Source of the DNA: an uncultured Corynebacterium sp.
GTDB taxonomy: Bacteria; Actinomycetota; Actinomycetes; Mycobacteriales; Mycobacteriaceae
Assembly (NCBI RefSeq): GCF_946222985.1
Contig: NZ_CAMIFY010000008.1
Span: 1-64,000, forward strand
Reading direction: 5' to 3'
DNA: 64,000 nt
A model generated the notes under the pieces. That model had not been told where the DNA came from. It did no database searches and saw only the letters and a list, made by a program, of their open reading frames with translations. Made by a program: the position numbers and the translations under genes. Of this stretch, positions 9,366-18,118 are shown one piece after another (the stretch's first letter is position 1; the number at the start of each line of letters is the position of its first letter).

Positions 9366-10727
9366 CTAACCGCGCGCGGCGTTGACCATGTCGTCCCACT
9401 CGACGATCTTCTTGCGCTCGCGGCCCTCGGTCTCGCCCAACTTCCGCTCCGCCGCGTCGAGGGAGTACCAGCCGTCCCACGTGACGAACGGGACGCCCTT
9501 CGACTCCAGCAGAGCCAACGCATCGTCCTCGCCGGGGTTGGCGGGATCGAAGGTGCGGCCGGCGTCGTAATCCTCGAGGAGATTCGCGACCGTCTCGTTC
9601 GCGTCGCCCTTGGTGTTGCCGATCAGGCCCACCGGGCCGCGCTTGACCCAGCCCGTGGTGTACAAGCCGGTCAGGTGCTCGGCGTCGTCGCCGGTGCCCG
9701 ACAGCACGCGGCCACCGGCATTGGGGATCACGGCCCGGCGATCGTCGAACGGGATGCCCGGCAACGCATCCGACCGGTAACCCACCGCGCGGTAGACCGC
9801 GCCGACGGGCCAATCGGTGAACTTGCCGGTGCCGCGGACGCCGCCCTCGCCGTCGAGCTCCGTGCGCTCGGTGCGGATGGCGGTGATCTTCCCGTCCTCG
9901 CCGAGAATCTCCACCGGCGACTCGAAGAAGTGGATGTGCAGCTTGTGCGGCGCACCCTTCGGCTCACGGATGGCGTAGTTCTCGATGATCGAGCAGACCT
10001 GGTCGACGATCTTCGACTCGCGGCGGCTCGACTCGGACACCGCGTCGTAATCGATGTCCTCCGGATCGATGACGACCTCGATGGTCGAGGAGTGGTCGAG
10101 CTCCTTGAGCTCCAACGGGGTGAACTTCGCCTGCGCCGGACCACGGCGACCGAAGATGTGGACCTCCCGCGCCTTGTTCTCGCGCAGCGTCTCGTAGACG
10201 TTGTCCGGGATCTCCGTCACGCGCAGCTCGTCGCCGGTCTTGGCCAGGATGCGGGCGACGTCGAGGCCGACGTTGCCCACGCCGACGACGGCCACCGACT
10301 CGGCCGACAGGTCCCAATCGCGGCGGAACAGCGGATTTCCGTCGTAGAAACCGACGAACTCGCCCGCACCGTGGTGGCCCTCCAAATCGGAGCCCGGGAC
10401 ATCCAAGTCGCGGTCACCGACGGCGCCGGTGGCGAAGACCACTGCGTCGTAAAGCGAAGAGAGCTCCTCCAACGAGACGTCCTTGCCGAACTCGACGTTG
10501 GCGATCAGCCGCACCTCGGGCTTGTCCAGCACGCGGTGCAGGCTCTTGATGATGCCCTTGATGCGCGGATGGTCCGGCGCCACGCCGTAACGGATCAGCC
10601 CGAAGGGCGCCGGCATCTTCTCGTACAAGTCGATGCTGACCTCGCGGTCGGACTTCATCAGCGCATCCGAGGCGTAGACGCCGGCGGGGCCGGAACCGAT
10701 GATGGCGACGCGGAGGGGACGGGACAT
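9366..10727 (-). CDS. fprA: Ferredoxin/adrenodoxin NADP+ reductase, FprA type
   Basis: FAD-dependent reductase that passes electrons between NADPH and ferredoxin, 453 aa. The N-terminal FAD motif is VAIIGSGPAGVYASD; the NADP motif VGVGNVGLDVARIL lies near residue 150, followed by FGRRGPAQAKFTPLE. The C-terminal block GPVGLIGNTKGDANET is typical of FprA and adrenodoxin reductase. The start MSRPLRVAIIG matches the family; an upstream in-frame extension of 24 codons is Arg/Pro-rich and unlikely to be translated. No good Shine-Dalgarno site precedes this ATG: the mRNA there reads CCTCCTC, the reverse of a ribosome-binding site. Confidence 0.93.
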   Translation of the reverse strand: MSRPLRVAIIGSGPAGVYASDALMKSDREVSIDLYEKMPAPFGLIRYGVAPDHPRIKGIIKSLHRVLDKPEVRLIANVEFGKDVSLEELSSLYDAVVFATGAVGDRDLDVPGSDLEGHHGAGEFVGFYDGNPLFRRDWDLSAESVAVVGVGNVGLDVARILAKTGDELRVTEIPDNVYETLRENKAREVHIFGRRGPAQAKFTPLELKELDHSSTIEVVIDPEDIDYDAVSESSRRESKIVDQVCSIIENYAIREPKGAPHKLHIHFFESPVEILGEDGKITAIRTERTELDGEGGVRGTGKFTDWPVGAVYRAVGYRSDALPGIPFDDRRAVIPNAGGRVLSGTGDDAEHLTGLYTTGWVKRGPVGLIGNTKGDANETVANLLEDYDAGRTFDPANPGEDDALALLESKGVPFVTWDGWYSLDAAERKLGETEGRERKKIVEWDDMVNAARG

Positions 10728-10925
10728 GATGAGGAGGACCTGCTTTTCTCGGGGACGGGGGCGGGGAACGACGCGGCGAACGAGGCGCGCGAAACCCAAC
10801 GAAAACGGGCCGATGAACGGCCGCGCGATTTCCGCACCATCCTAACGGCGGCGACCGAGAACCTCCACGTCGCCCCGGCCGACCAGGTGAGGTCGACCTA
10901 ACCGACCTGGGGCCGGGCCGCGGGA

Positions 10926-10941
10926 TGTGACCCTGATCACC
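10926..10941. promoter_or_regulatory. Candidate GlxR/CRP-type operator between fprA and pta
   Basis: The 16-mer TGTGACCCTGATCACC matches the GlxR/CRP consensus TGTGA-N6-TCACA in both half-sites except the last base. It lies about 200 nt upstream of both divergent starts (fprA at 10727, pta at 11145). GlxR is the cAMP-binding global regulator of corynebacterial carbon metabolism. The assignment rests on the motif and gene context only. Confidence 0.5.
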
Positions 10942-11005
10942 GCGGGGTGCAGGGGCGGAGGTCGCACCAGGGTCAACGGGATGCCCAGGGGTCCCCCGGA
11001 GGTAT

Positions 11006-11018
11006 TTCGCATTGCGAA
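11006..11018. promoter_or_regulatory. Perfect palindrome TTCGCA-T-TGCGAA in the pta leader region
   Basis: TTCGCATTGCGAA is a perfect 6-bp inverted repeat around one base, 127 nt before the pta start. In C. glutamicum the pta-ackA promoter is controlled by RamA/RamB, and RamB sites contain a TTTGCAAA-like core; this palindrome has the same outline. A regulator site is plausible but its identity is a guess. Confidence 0.4.
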
Positions 11019-11144
11019 CGGTCTGTAAGGTGACTCACAATTCCAGGGACAGAATGAATCACGACTCACTGGCCGCGTTCTACCTGGTCGGCTCGAGTCA
11101 TGTACGCGTGCGCCCGCCCCGGTGCATCGGAAAGGATTTTTGCC

Positions 11145-12656
11145 GTGAGCGAAAACGCACATCCGGCCACCGCGGTGCTCGTCGCCGCCGTCGATCAGGC
11201 GGGCGATCACCGTGACGTCATCGAGGCGGTCTCGACCGCACTTGGCGGAGCACGCCTCGTCCACACGGTGGGGGCGTCCGGCGCCACCGCCGATGAAGTG
11301 GTCGGCGACCCGGATGGCGCACTCAGCCACATCGTCACCGACGTCGAGGCGCAGCGCGCCGCCGGCGACGAGCCGATGATCCTCACGGCCACCGGCAACC
11401 TCGACTTCGACGCGCGCGTCGCCGCCGTCACCGGTTCGGGCGTCGTGCTCGTCGCCGACGGCGAGGGCTGCACCGACGACGCCGCCGTCACCCGCATCCG
11501 CATGGCGGTCGCCGAACTGCGCAATCGCCACGCCGCGCCGCTGGCGGTCGTGCTCACCGGCACGGTGGACAACCCGCCGAAGCTCGACGTCCCCGTCATC
11601 ACGCTCGACGGCGGCGACGCCGCCTCCGACGCCCTGGCCTCCGCCGTCACCGCCAACGTGCCGGTGATCTGGACGCCGCAGCGTTTCCAGTGGTGGCTGC
11701 TGCAGCAGGCGCAGAAGGACCGCCGCCACATCGTGCTGCCGGAGGGCGAGGACGACCGCATCCTCATCGCCGCCGGCGAGCTGCTGTCCGCGAACATCTG
11801 CGACCTGACCATCCTCGGCGACCCTGAGTTCATCAAGGACCGCGCCCGCGTCCTCGGCCTCGACCTGTCGAAGGCCACGCTGATGGACCCGGTGACCTCG
11901 GAGCACCTCGAGCCGTTCGCGGAAGAGTTCGCGGAGATGCGCAAGAAGAAGGGCATCACCCTCGACGAAGCCCGGGAGACGATGAACGACATCTCCTACT
12001 TCGCCACGATGATGATCCACAAGGGGCTCGCCGACGGCATGGTTTCCGGCGCCGCCCACACCACGGCGCACACCATCAAGCCGTCGTTCCAGATCATCAA
12101 GACCAAGCCGGGCGCGTCGACGGTGTCGTCGCTGTTCCTCATGGTCATGGACGATCGCCTCTGGGGCTTCGCGGACTGCGCGGTGCTGCCGAAGCCGACG
12201 CCGGAGCAGCTCGGCGAGATCGCCGTGGTCTCCGCGGAGACCGCCGCGAACTTCGGCATCGATCCGCGGGTGGCCATGATGTCCTACTCCACCGGCGAGT
12301 CCGGCACCGGCGAGGACGTCGATCGCGTCCGCGAGGGCCTGGCCAAGGCCCGCGAACTGGACCCGGAGCTGGCCGTCGACGGCCCGCTGCAGTTCGACGC
12401 CGCCATCTCGCCGTCCACGGCGAAGAAGAAGATGCCGGACTCCGACGTGGCCGGAAAGGCCACCGTGTTCGTCTTCCCCGATCTCGACGCCGGCAACATC
12501 GGCTACAAGATCGCCCAGCGCTGCGGCGGCGCCCTCGCCATCGGGCCGATCCTGCAGGGTCTGAACAAGCCGGTCAACGACCTGTCGCGCGGCGCGACGG
12601 TCGCCGACATCGTCAACACCGTCGCCATCACCGCCATCCAGGCAGGAGGGAACTGA
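11145..12656 (+). CDS. pta: Phosphate acetyltransferase (Pta)
   Basis: Converts acetyl-CoA and phosphate to acetyl phosphate, and the reverse during growth on acetate. The 503-aa protein has an N-terminal P-loop-like regulatory region without a clear Walker A (about 1-175) and the PTA_PTB catalytic domain from about residue 185. Visible blocks are IVLPEGEDDRILIAA, KGLADGMVSGAAHTT and MMSYSTGESGTG. GTG 11145 was chosen because GGAAAGGA lies 8 nt upstream; longer in-frame readings add non-conserved sequence. ackA follows 3 nt after the stop, so both act as the acetate pathway operon. Confidence 0.95.
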   Translation: MSENAHPATAVLVAAVDQAGDHRDVIEAVSTALGGARLVHTVGASGATADEVVGDPDGALSHIVTDVEAQRAAGDEPMILTATGNLDFDARVAAVTGSGVVLVADGEGCTDDAAVTRIRMAVAELRNRHAAPLAVVLTGTVDNPPKLDVPVITLDGGDAASDALASAVTANVPVIWTPQRFQWWLLQQAQKDRRHIVLPEGEDDRILIAAGELLSANICDLTILGDPEFIKDRARVLGLDLSKATLMDPVTSEHLEPFAEEFAEMRKKKGITLDEARETMNDISYFATMMIHKGLADGMVSGAAHTTAHTIKPSFQIIKTKPGASTVSSLFLMVMDDRLWGFADCAVLPKPTPEQLGEIAVVSAETAANFGIDPRVAMMSYSTGESGTGEDVDRVREGLAKARELDPELAVDGPLQFDAAISPSTAKKKMPDSDVAGKATVFVFPDLDAGNIGYKIAQRCGGALAIGPILQGLNKPVNDLSRGATVADIVNTVAITAIQAGGN

Positions 12657-12659
12657 GCC

Positions 12660-13856
12660 ATGTCGCGTCACGCCCTGGTCATCAATTCCGGTTCGTCGTC
12701 CATCAAGTTCCAGCTCGTCGACCCGGCCAAGGACGCCACCGAGCCGCCGTACGTGTCGGGGCTCGTCGAGCGCATCGGCGAGGACAACGGCACGATCGTG
12801 CTGAAGTTCGGCGGTGAGAAGGTCGAGGTCACCGAGGCCATCTCGGATCACGCCGACGGCCTGGACAAGGCCTTCCGCCTCATGGACGACAACGGTTGCG
12901 GCCCCAACAGCGTCGAGATCGCCGCGGTCGGCCACCGCACCGTCCACGGCGGCAAGCTGTTCTCCGGCCCGCAGCTGATCAACGACGACATCGTCGAGAT
13001 GATGCGCGACCTGATCCCGCTGGCGCCGCTGCACAATCCGGCGAACATCGTCGGCATCGAGGAGGCGCGCAAGCTGCTTCCCGACGTCCCGCACGTCGCC
13101 GTCTTCGACACCGGCTTCTTCCACACGATGCCCCCGGCCGCGGCGCTGTACCCGCTCAACGCGGAGATCGCCGCCGAGCACGACATCCGCCGCTACGGTT
13201 TCCACGGCACCAGCCACGAGTACGTGTCGTCGCAGGTCCCGGAGCTGCTGGGCAAGGCGCCGGAGGAGGTCAACCAGATCACGCTGCACCTGGGCAACGG
13301 TGCCTCGGCCGCGGCGATCCGCGGTGGCCGCGCGGTCGACACGTCGATGGGCCTGACGCCGCTGGCCGGCCTGATGATGGGCACCCGCACCGGCGACATC
13401 GACCCGGGCATCATCTTCCACCTGTACCGCCAGGGCATGTCGATCGACGAGATCGACAACATGTGCAACCGCCAGTCCGGCCTCAAGGGCGTCTCGGGCG
13501 TCAACGACTTCCGCATCCTGCAGGAGCGCATGGACGACGACGACCCGGACGCGTGGGCGGCCTACCAGATGTACGTGCACCAGCTGCGTCGCTACATCGG
13601 CTCCTACATGCTCATCCTGGGTCGCCTCGACGCCATCACGTTCACCGCGGGCGTCGGCGAGAACCACGTGGGCATCCGCCGCGATTCGATGGCGGAGCTG
13701 GAGAACTTCGGCATCAAGATCGACCCGGAGCGCAACGCCGGCCCGAACGACGGCCCGCGCGTGATCTCGGCGGACGATTCCGAGGTGAAGGTCCTCGTCG
13801 TGCCGACGAACGAGGAGCTCGCCATCGCTCAGTACGCGATGGAGTACGCGGAGTAG
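12660..13856 (+). CDS. ackA: Acetate kinase (AckA)
   Basis: Makes ATP and acetate from acetyl phosphate, or activates acetate in reverse. The 398-aa protein has the ASKHA-family signatures [14 protein letters not shown] at the N-terminus, [18 protein letters not shown] and [11 protein letters not shown], plus [13 protein letters not shown] near the C-terminus. Ribosome-binding site AGGAGGG lies just before the pta stop. A strong terminator follows at 13887-13922. Length and motifs fit full-length acetate kinase. Confidence 0.96.
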   Translation: MSRHALVINSGSSSIKFQLVDPAKDATEPPYVSGLVERIGEDNGTIVLKFGGEKVEVTEAISDHADGLDKAFRLMDDNGCGPNSVEIAAVGHRTVHGGKLFSGPQLINDDIVEMMRDLIPLAPLHNPANIVGIEEARKLLPDVPHVAVFDTGFFHTMPPAAALYPLNAEIAAEHDIRRYGFHGTSHEYVSSQVPELLGKAPEEVNQITLHLGNGASAAAIRGGRAVDTSMGLTPLAGLMMGTRTGDIDPGIIFHLYRQGMSIDEIDNMCNRQSGLKGVSGVNDFRILQERMDDDDPDAWAAYQMYVHQLRRYIGSYMLILGRLDAITFTAGVGENHVGIRRDSMAELENFGIKIDPERNAGPNDGPRVISADDSEVKVLVVPTNEELAIAQYAMEYAE

Positions 13857-13886
13857 CCCAGGGCAAGCAAGCTCCCCAGAGAAGCG

Positions 13887-13922
13887 AAGAACCCCGCCGG
13901 TGTGCGTTCCGGCGGGGTTCTT
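13887..13922. terminator. Bidirectional Rho-independent terminator between ackA and the L,D-transpeptidase gene
   Basis: A 14-bp perfect stem, AAGAACCCCGCCGG with CCGGCGGGGTTCTT, encloses an 8-nt loop. T-rich sequence follows on the plus strand (CCTTTGCTTT), and A-rich sequence flanks the left side, so it can serve both convergent transcripts. Confidence 0.85.
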
Positions 13923-13967
13923 CCTTTGCTTTGCGACGGGCACGTGGTCCGTCGCGAGCGCGGTGGC

Positions 13968-14648
13968 CTAGTAGATGTAGACGACGTCGCCGACCTGGAG
14001 GTTCTCGAAGAAGAACTTCGCGGCGTCGTGGTCGAGGCGGACGCAGCCGGCCGACGGGTTGAGCGAGCCCTCGTGGAAGGCGTGGCCGTTGTTGGTGAAG
14101 TACACGGCGTAGGGCATCGGGGCGTTGTCGAACTCGTAGGAGATCTCGTCCTTGACCTTGCGGGTCACGGTGAAGGTGCCCGTCGGGGTCTCCTGGCCGG
14201 GCTTGCCGTGGGCCATCGGCGTCGGGCCGTAGAGCAGCTTGCCGTCCTGCTGCAGCCAGGTGCGGTTGCCGGACAGGTCGACGCAGGCGCGGGCGGTCTC
14301 CGGGCACGGCGACTCCGGCGGCAGGTCCGCGGCGCGCTCCTGCGGGGCCGGGGCCGGGGCGGGAGCGGGGGCCGGCGCGGGAGCGGGCTCGGGGGCCGGA
14401 GCAGGCGCCGGGGCGGGCTCCGGGTCGGTCTTCGGCAGGAAGGGCTCCACGGCGTCGCGGATCTCGCCGGGCACTTGAGCGCGGTCCATGAGGCCGTCGA
14501 TGTCGGCGCGGGACGGGACCTCCGGGGCCGACAGGGGCGCGGCACCGGCGGTGGCGGGCATGGCGCCGAGGCCGGCGACGAGGGCGACGGGCGCGGCGGC
14601 GCGGGCCACGGTGCGGAGGCGGGAGGGCTTGCGATGCTTTCCGGTCAT
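13968..14648 (-). CDS. L,D-transpeptidase (YkuD domain), exported
   Basis: Forms 3-3 cross-links in peptidoglycan or attaches proteins to it. The 226-aa precursor has a basic N-terminus and an Ala-rich signal peptide that likely ends near ATAGAA. A Pro/Ala-rich linker made of repeated Pro-Ala pairs (about residues 85-105) precedes the YkuD domain. Catalytic motif: HAFHEG, then SAGCVRL with the nucleophilic Cys. The ATG at 14648 has AAGGTG about 6 nt upstream; a GTG three codons earlier is possible. It lies just upstream of pknG on the same map side but has its own promoter region, and it is convergent with ackA. Confidence 0.88.
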   Translation of the reverse strand: MTGKHRKPSRLRTVARAAAPVALVAGLGAMPATAGAAPLSAPEVPSRADIDGLMDRAQVPGEIRDAVEPFLPKTDPEPAPAPAPAPEPAPAPAPAPAPAPAPQERAADLPPESPCPETARACVDLSGNRTWLQQDGKLLYGPTPMAHGKPGQETPTGTFTVTRKVKDEISYEFDNAPMPYAVYFTNNGHAFHEGSLNPSAGCVRLDHDAAKFFFENLQVGDVVYIY

Positions 14649-14675
14649 GAAGGGCACCTTACGACGTGGCCGCCC

Positions 14676-17057
14676 TCAACGCCACGTACGGGGGCGGATG
14701 AGGTTGGCCATGTCGACCAGGCGGTAGCGGTGGCGGGGGAACGGCGACGACCTCGCGAGCTGCCGCAGACCGGATTCCAGGCCGGATCGGAGGCCCGCGA
14801 CGGTGAAGGGAACGTCGAAAAGCTCGTTGCCGCTGGCGGCATGATCGAGGTCGCTGGCGCGCAGCCAGTTCAACGCCGCCACCATCACCGCGATGCGCAG
14901 CTGCTCGACGCGCGGTTCGTTGGTCGGCAACTCCACCAGGCGGCGGGCGGCGCGGCGGATCCGCGACTCCGTCAGCGTTTCGGGGGAGCCGGAGGTCAGC
15001 AGGAGGATCGTGGTCAGCTTCGCCAGGCGGTGGTGGCGCGAGGCGGTGGGGACGCGGTCGAGCATGGAGATCGCCATCTCCTGCTGGCCCTCCACCGTCA
15101 GCTGCCGGGCCAGGCCGAACGCCGAGGAGACGGTGTTGGGGTTCGTCGCCCACACCATCGCGTAGAGGCGTGTGGCGTGGAAGCGCATCGCGGCCGGGTC
15201 CGCCGCATCGGTGGCCCACGTGTCGGTGAGGTGGGCGATCATCGACTCGGGGATGTCCTCGAGCTGCTGGTCCAGGTTCGCCGTCGCCCGGGCGGTCAGC
15301 GGATCGAGGACCTGCTGCGTCGACGTGCCCGCGCGCTGCTGCAGCAACTCCAGGGTCGCGGCCAGCGCCAGCTTCGGGGCCGGCTCCCCGGGCAGCATGG
15401 CCAGCACGCGGTTGAAGGATTCCAGGGCGGAGTCGAAATCGTCGAGAAGCAGCTCCGTGACGCCGGCGTACCAACCCCAGCGCCAGTCCTTGCGCAGCCG
15501 CGGGGGAGCGGCGCGCAGGCCGTCGCGGGCCTCCTCGGTGGAGCCGATGTCAAGCTGCGCGCGGACGATGGCCAGCGGAATCTCCACCGACGCCGAATTC
15601 TCCGGGTTCTGCATCGCGGCCGTGAGGGTGTCGATCAGCTCGCCCGGCTCCGTGAACGACGACGCCGACAGCAGCCGCGCGCCCGGGTCCGACGGGTCGA
15701 CCAGCGGCACCGGCAGCGCCGCGGTGATCTCCTGGGGGGTGATGGTGACGTCGCGGGCGATGCCGTCGACGAGCTGATCGGTGCGGAAGACCCGGTGCTT
15801 GGTGCCGTAGGTCGAACGCTGCGGGGAAAACAGCGTGCCCACGTGCGGGTACTGCACGCCGTCGCGGATGGCGAGGATCTCGCGCAGCACGCCGGTGAGC
15901 TGGCTGGCCATCTCGTCGGCGCTGGTGAAGCGGACCTCCGGGTCGGGGTCGCAGGCCCGCAGCAACAGGCGGTACAGCGACAGGTGTCGGCGGAACAGCG
16001 GCACGTCGGTGGGGCCGGGCAGGCCCGGGTCGTAGACGCCGTTCGTCGACGGCAGCTCCACGATCAGGGACGCCAGAGTGCGGCCGACGGTGTAGATGTC
16101 GGAGGCCACCGTCGGCCCGGTGCTGCCGACCTCCGGCGCCTGGAAACCGGGGGTGCCGTAGATGTGGCCGTAGGCGCCGATGCCGGTGACCGCGCCGACG
16201 TCGATGAGCTTGACCTGGTCCTCGGTCAGCAGGATGTTGTCCGGCTTGAGGTCGTTGTAGACCACCCCGCGCGAGTGCAGGTAATCCAGCGCGGGCAGGG
16301 CCTCGAGGATGTAGCCGACGGCGAGGTCGACGGGCATGAGACCGTCGGGCTGGGCCCGCTTGCGCTGGCGCAGCGACGGGCCGCCGACGTACTCCATGAC
16401 GATGAAGCCGGTGTCGGTGGCCGACGGCTCGACGAAGTTGATGATCTTGACGATGCCCGGGTGGGTGATCTCCGCGAGGAACTCCCGCTCGGCCTGCACG
16501 ACGTTGAGGTCGCGTTCGTTGGGCCGGGCCATCATGCCCTTGAGCACGACCCACCGGTCGGAGACGTTGTGGTCCTGCGCCAGGTAGATCCAGCCCAGGC
16601 CGCCATGGGCGATGGGTCCGGCGATCTCGTACTGGCCGGCGACGAGCTCGCCGGGGCGCAGCGTCGGCGAGGGCTTGCCCGTGGCCGCGACGTCGTCGTC
16701 CGACATCACGGCGTCGCGCGGGTTCGTCGGCGGGATGAAAGGCAGCTGCACCATGCCGTCGGCGACGGTGCGGCCCTGGCGGGCGCGGCTGCGGCGCTCA
16801 CGGAAGGTGTCCAGTGCGCGGCGGTGCGATTCCGCCGACGGGTCGACGCGGGTCGGCGTCCCGCCGGGGTCGGTGACGGCGCCGCCGACGGTCTCGGCGC
16901 CGGCCGCTCCGTTCTCATCGTCCTCGTCGTCCGCGAAGGGATCGAAGGGCGTTGCGACGGTGCCCGGCTCCGAATCATCGGCGAACGGGTCGAACGCCAC
17001 CGCCTCGGTGGCCGGGGCGGATTCCTCCGCCTGCGCGTGCTCGCGGGGTTCGGTCAC
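14676..17057 (-). CDS. pknG: Serine/threonine protein kinase PknG with TPR domain
   Basis: Soluble kinase that controls 2-oxoglutarate dehydrogenase through OdhI phosphorylation in corynebacteria. The 793-aa protein has an acidic, Cys-free N-terminus (1-130) with two DPFADD repeats that surround candidate phospho-Thr sites. The kinase domain spans about 140-400: glycine-rich loop AHGGLGWIYLA, VVLKG with the ATP-binding lysine, VVYNDLKPDN as catalytic loop (YND for HRD) and LIDVGA for DFG. A helical TPR-rich half extends to the end. The rubredoxin CxxC motifs of mycobacterial PknG are absent. GTG 17057 overlaps the glnH stop and has GGAGGAG upstream. Confidence 0.94.
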   Translation of the reverse strand: MTEPREHAQAEESAPATEAVAFDPFADDSEPGTVATPFDPFADDEDDENGAAGAETVGGAVTDPGGTPTRVDPSAESHRRALDTFRERRSRARQGRTVADGMVQLPFIPPTNPRDAVMSDDDVAATGKPSPTLRPGELVAGQYEIAGPIAHGGLGWIYLAQDHNVSDRWVVLKGMMARPNERDLNVVQAEREFLAEITHPGIVKIINFVEPSATDTGFIVMEYVGGPSLRQRKRAQPDGLMPVDLAVGYILEALPALDYLHSRGVVYNDLKPDNILLTEDQVKLIDVGAVTGIGAYGHIYGTPGFQAPEVGSTGPTVASDIYTVGRTLASLIVELPSTNGVYDPGLPGPTDVPLFRRHLSLYRLLLRACDPDPEVRFTSADEMASQLTGVLREILAIRDGVQYPHVGTLFSPQRSTYGTKHRVFRTDQLVDGIARDVTITPQEITAALPVPLVDPSDPGARLLSASSFTEPGELIDTLTAAMQNPENSASVEIPLAIVRAQLDIGSTEEARDGLRAAPPRLRKDWRWGWYAGVTELLLDDFDSALESFNRVLAMLPGEPAPKLALAATLELLQQRAGTSTQQVLDPLTARATANLDQQLEDIPESMIAHLTDTWATDAADPAAMRFHATRLYAMVWATNPNTVSSAFGLARQLTVEGQQEMAISMLDRVPTASRHHRLAKLTTILLLTSGSPETLTESRIRRAARRLVELPTNEPRVEQLRIAVMVAALNWLRASDLDHAASGNELFDVPFTVAGLRSGLESGLRQLARSSPFPRHRYRLVDMANLIRPRTWR

Positions 17058-18118
17058 TGGTTCTCCTCCGACTCCGGCTCGGGATCGCGGTAGACGCCCA
17101 CGGGCTGCGAACCGCCGGGCAGGAAGGCTCCGAGCCACGTGTCGTAGAGCTGGCGCCACGTGCCGTCGGCGCGAATGCGCTCCATGGTCAGGTTCACCTG
17201 CGAGGCCAGTTCGTCGTTGCCGTCGGCGACGCCCACGGCGTAGTTCTCGGCGGACAGGCCGCGGCGGACGATGATCGTCGCCGGGTCCTGGTCGTTGATG
17301 CCGGCGAGGATCGTGTCGTCGGACAGCACCGCGTCGGCCTGATCCTGCTGCAGCGCGACGAGGCAATCCGACCAACTGCGCACCAGCAGCAGCGTCGCGC
17401 CCGGGGCCTCGGCGCGGACGATCTCCTCCGACGTCGACGCCGCGGAGACGCACACTCGGCGGCCGTCGAGATCCTCCGACGACGTGATGGCCTCTCCGTC
17501 GCGGCCCTCGGCGGCCGACGCGGGCACGAGGATGCCCGCCCGCGACGTCAGGTAGGGGGCGGAGAAGTCGACCTCCGCCTCGCGGGCCGGGGTCACCGAC
17601 ATGGTGCGCACGACGGCGTCGACGCGGCCGTCGGACAGCACCTCGACGCGTTCGGTGGAATCGACGTAGCGGAACTCCACGGCGTCGGGGTCGCCGAAGA
17701 TGTCGCGGGCGATCTCCCGGGCCAGCGCCACCTCGAATCCGGCGAGCTCGCCGGTCGTCGAATCGCGGAAGCCCAGGAGGTTGAGCGACTGGTCGACGCC
17801 GACGACGATGCGCCCGCGCTCGACGATGTCGGGGATCCGCTCCGCCGCGGGGCCCGTGGCCGGCGCGGGGGTCGGCTCGGGGACCGCGCCGTCGGGGAGG
17901 TTCGCGGGCCGGGAATCCGCCTCGTCGTACCGGGCCTCCGGCGGCAGGGGCAGCCCGCCGGAGGCGTTTTCGATGTCGGCGGTGAACGGGTCGGCGACGA
18001 TCGGGGCCTGCGGGGCGCAGCCGGCCAGGGCCGTCGCGGCGGCGACGGCGAGCGAGACTGCCGCGGCGGTGCGGGGCCGCGAGGTGGGCAAGAAGGGCGG
18101 AGAGGGGCGGCGGCGCAT
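17054..18118 (-). CDS. glnH: Glutamine/amino-acid-binding lipoprotein GlnH
   Basis: Family 3 periplasmic-type binding protein, 354 aa, tethered by lipobox LAGC near residue 33. The binding-protein core starts at GRIVVGVDQSLNLLGF and contains the ligand-gripping FEVALAREIA and SAPYLTSRAGI blocks. No transporter permease or ATPase is encoded nearby. From studies of PknG operons, GlnH senses Asp/Glu-type amino acids and signals through GlnX to PknG rather than feeding an importer. Start and stop both overlap the neighbours (ATGA and GTGA). Confidence 0.92.
   Translation of the reverse strand: MRRRPSPPFLPTSRPRTAAAVSLAVAAATALAGCAPQAPIVADPFTADIENASGGLPLPPEARYDEADSRPANLPDGAVPEPTPAPATGPAAERIPDIVERGRIVVGVDQSLNLLGFRDSTTGELAGFEVALAREIARDIFGDPDAVEFRYVDSTERVEVLSDGRVDAVVRTMSVTPAREAEVDFSAPYLTSRAGILVPASAAEGRDGEAITSSEDLDGRRVCVSAASTSEEIVRAEAPGATLLLVRSWSDCLVALQQDQADAVLSDDTILAGINDQDPATIIVRRGLSAENYAVGVADGNDELASQVNLTMERIRADGTWRQLYDTWLGAFLPGGSQPVGVYRDPEPESEENQ

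Noticed and set aside
10842..13943. Open frame of about 1,030 codons antisense to pta-ackA
   Set aside because: Composition is His/Arg/Asp/Val-rich shadow of GC-rich third positions; pta and ackA on the other strand are unambiguous.
13902..17093. Open frame of about 1,060 codons opposite to pknG
   Set aside because: It has no domain and mirrors the pknG codon pattern; PknG motifs are clear on the minus strand.
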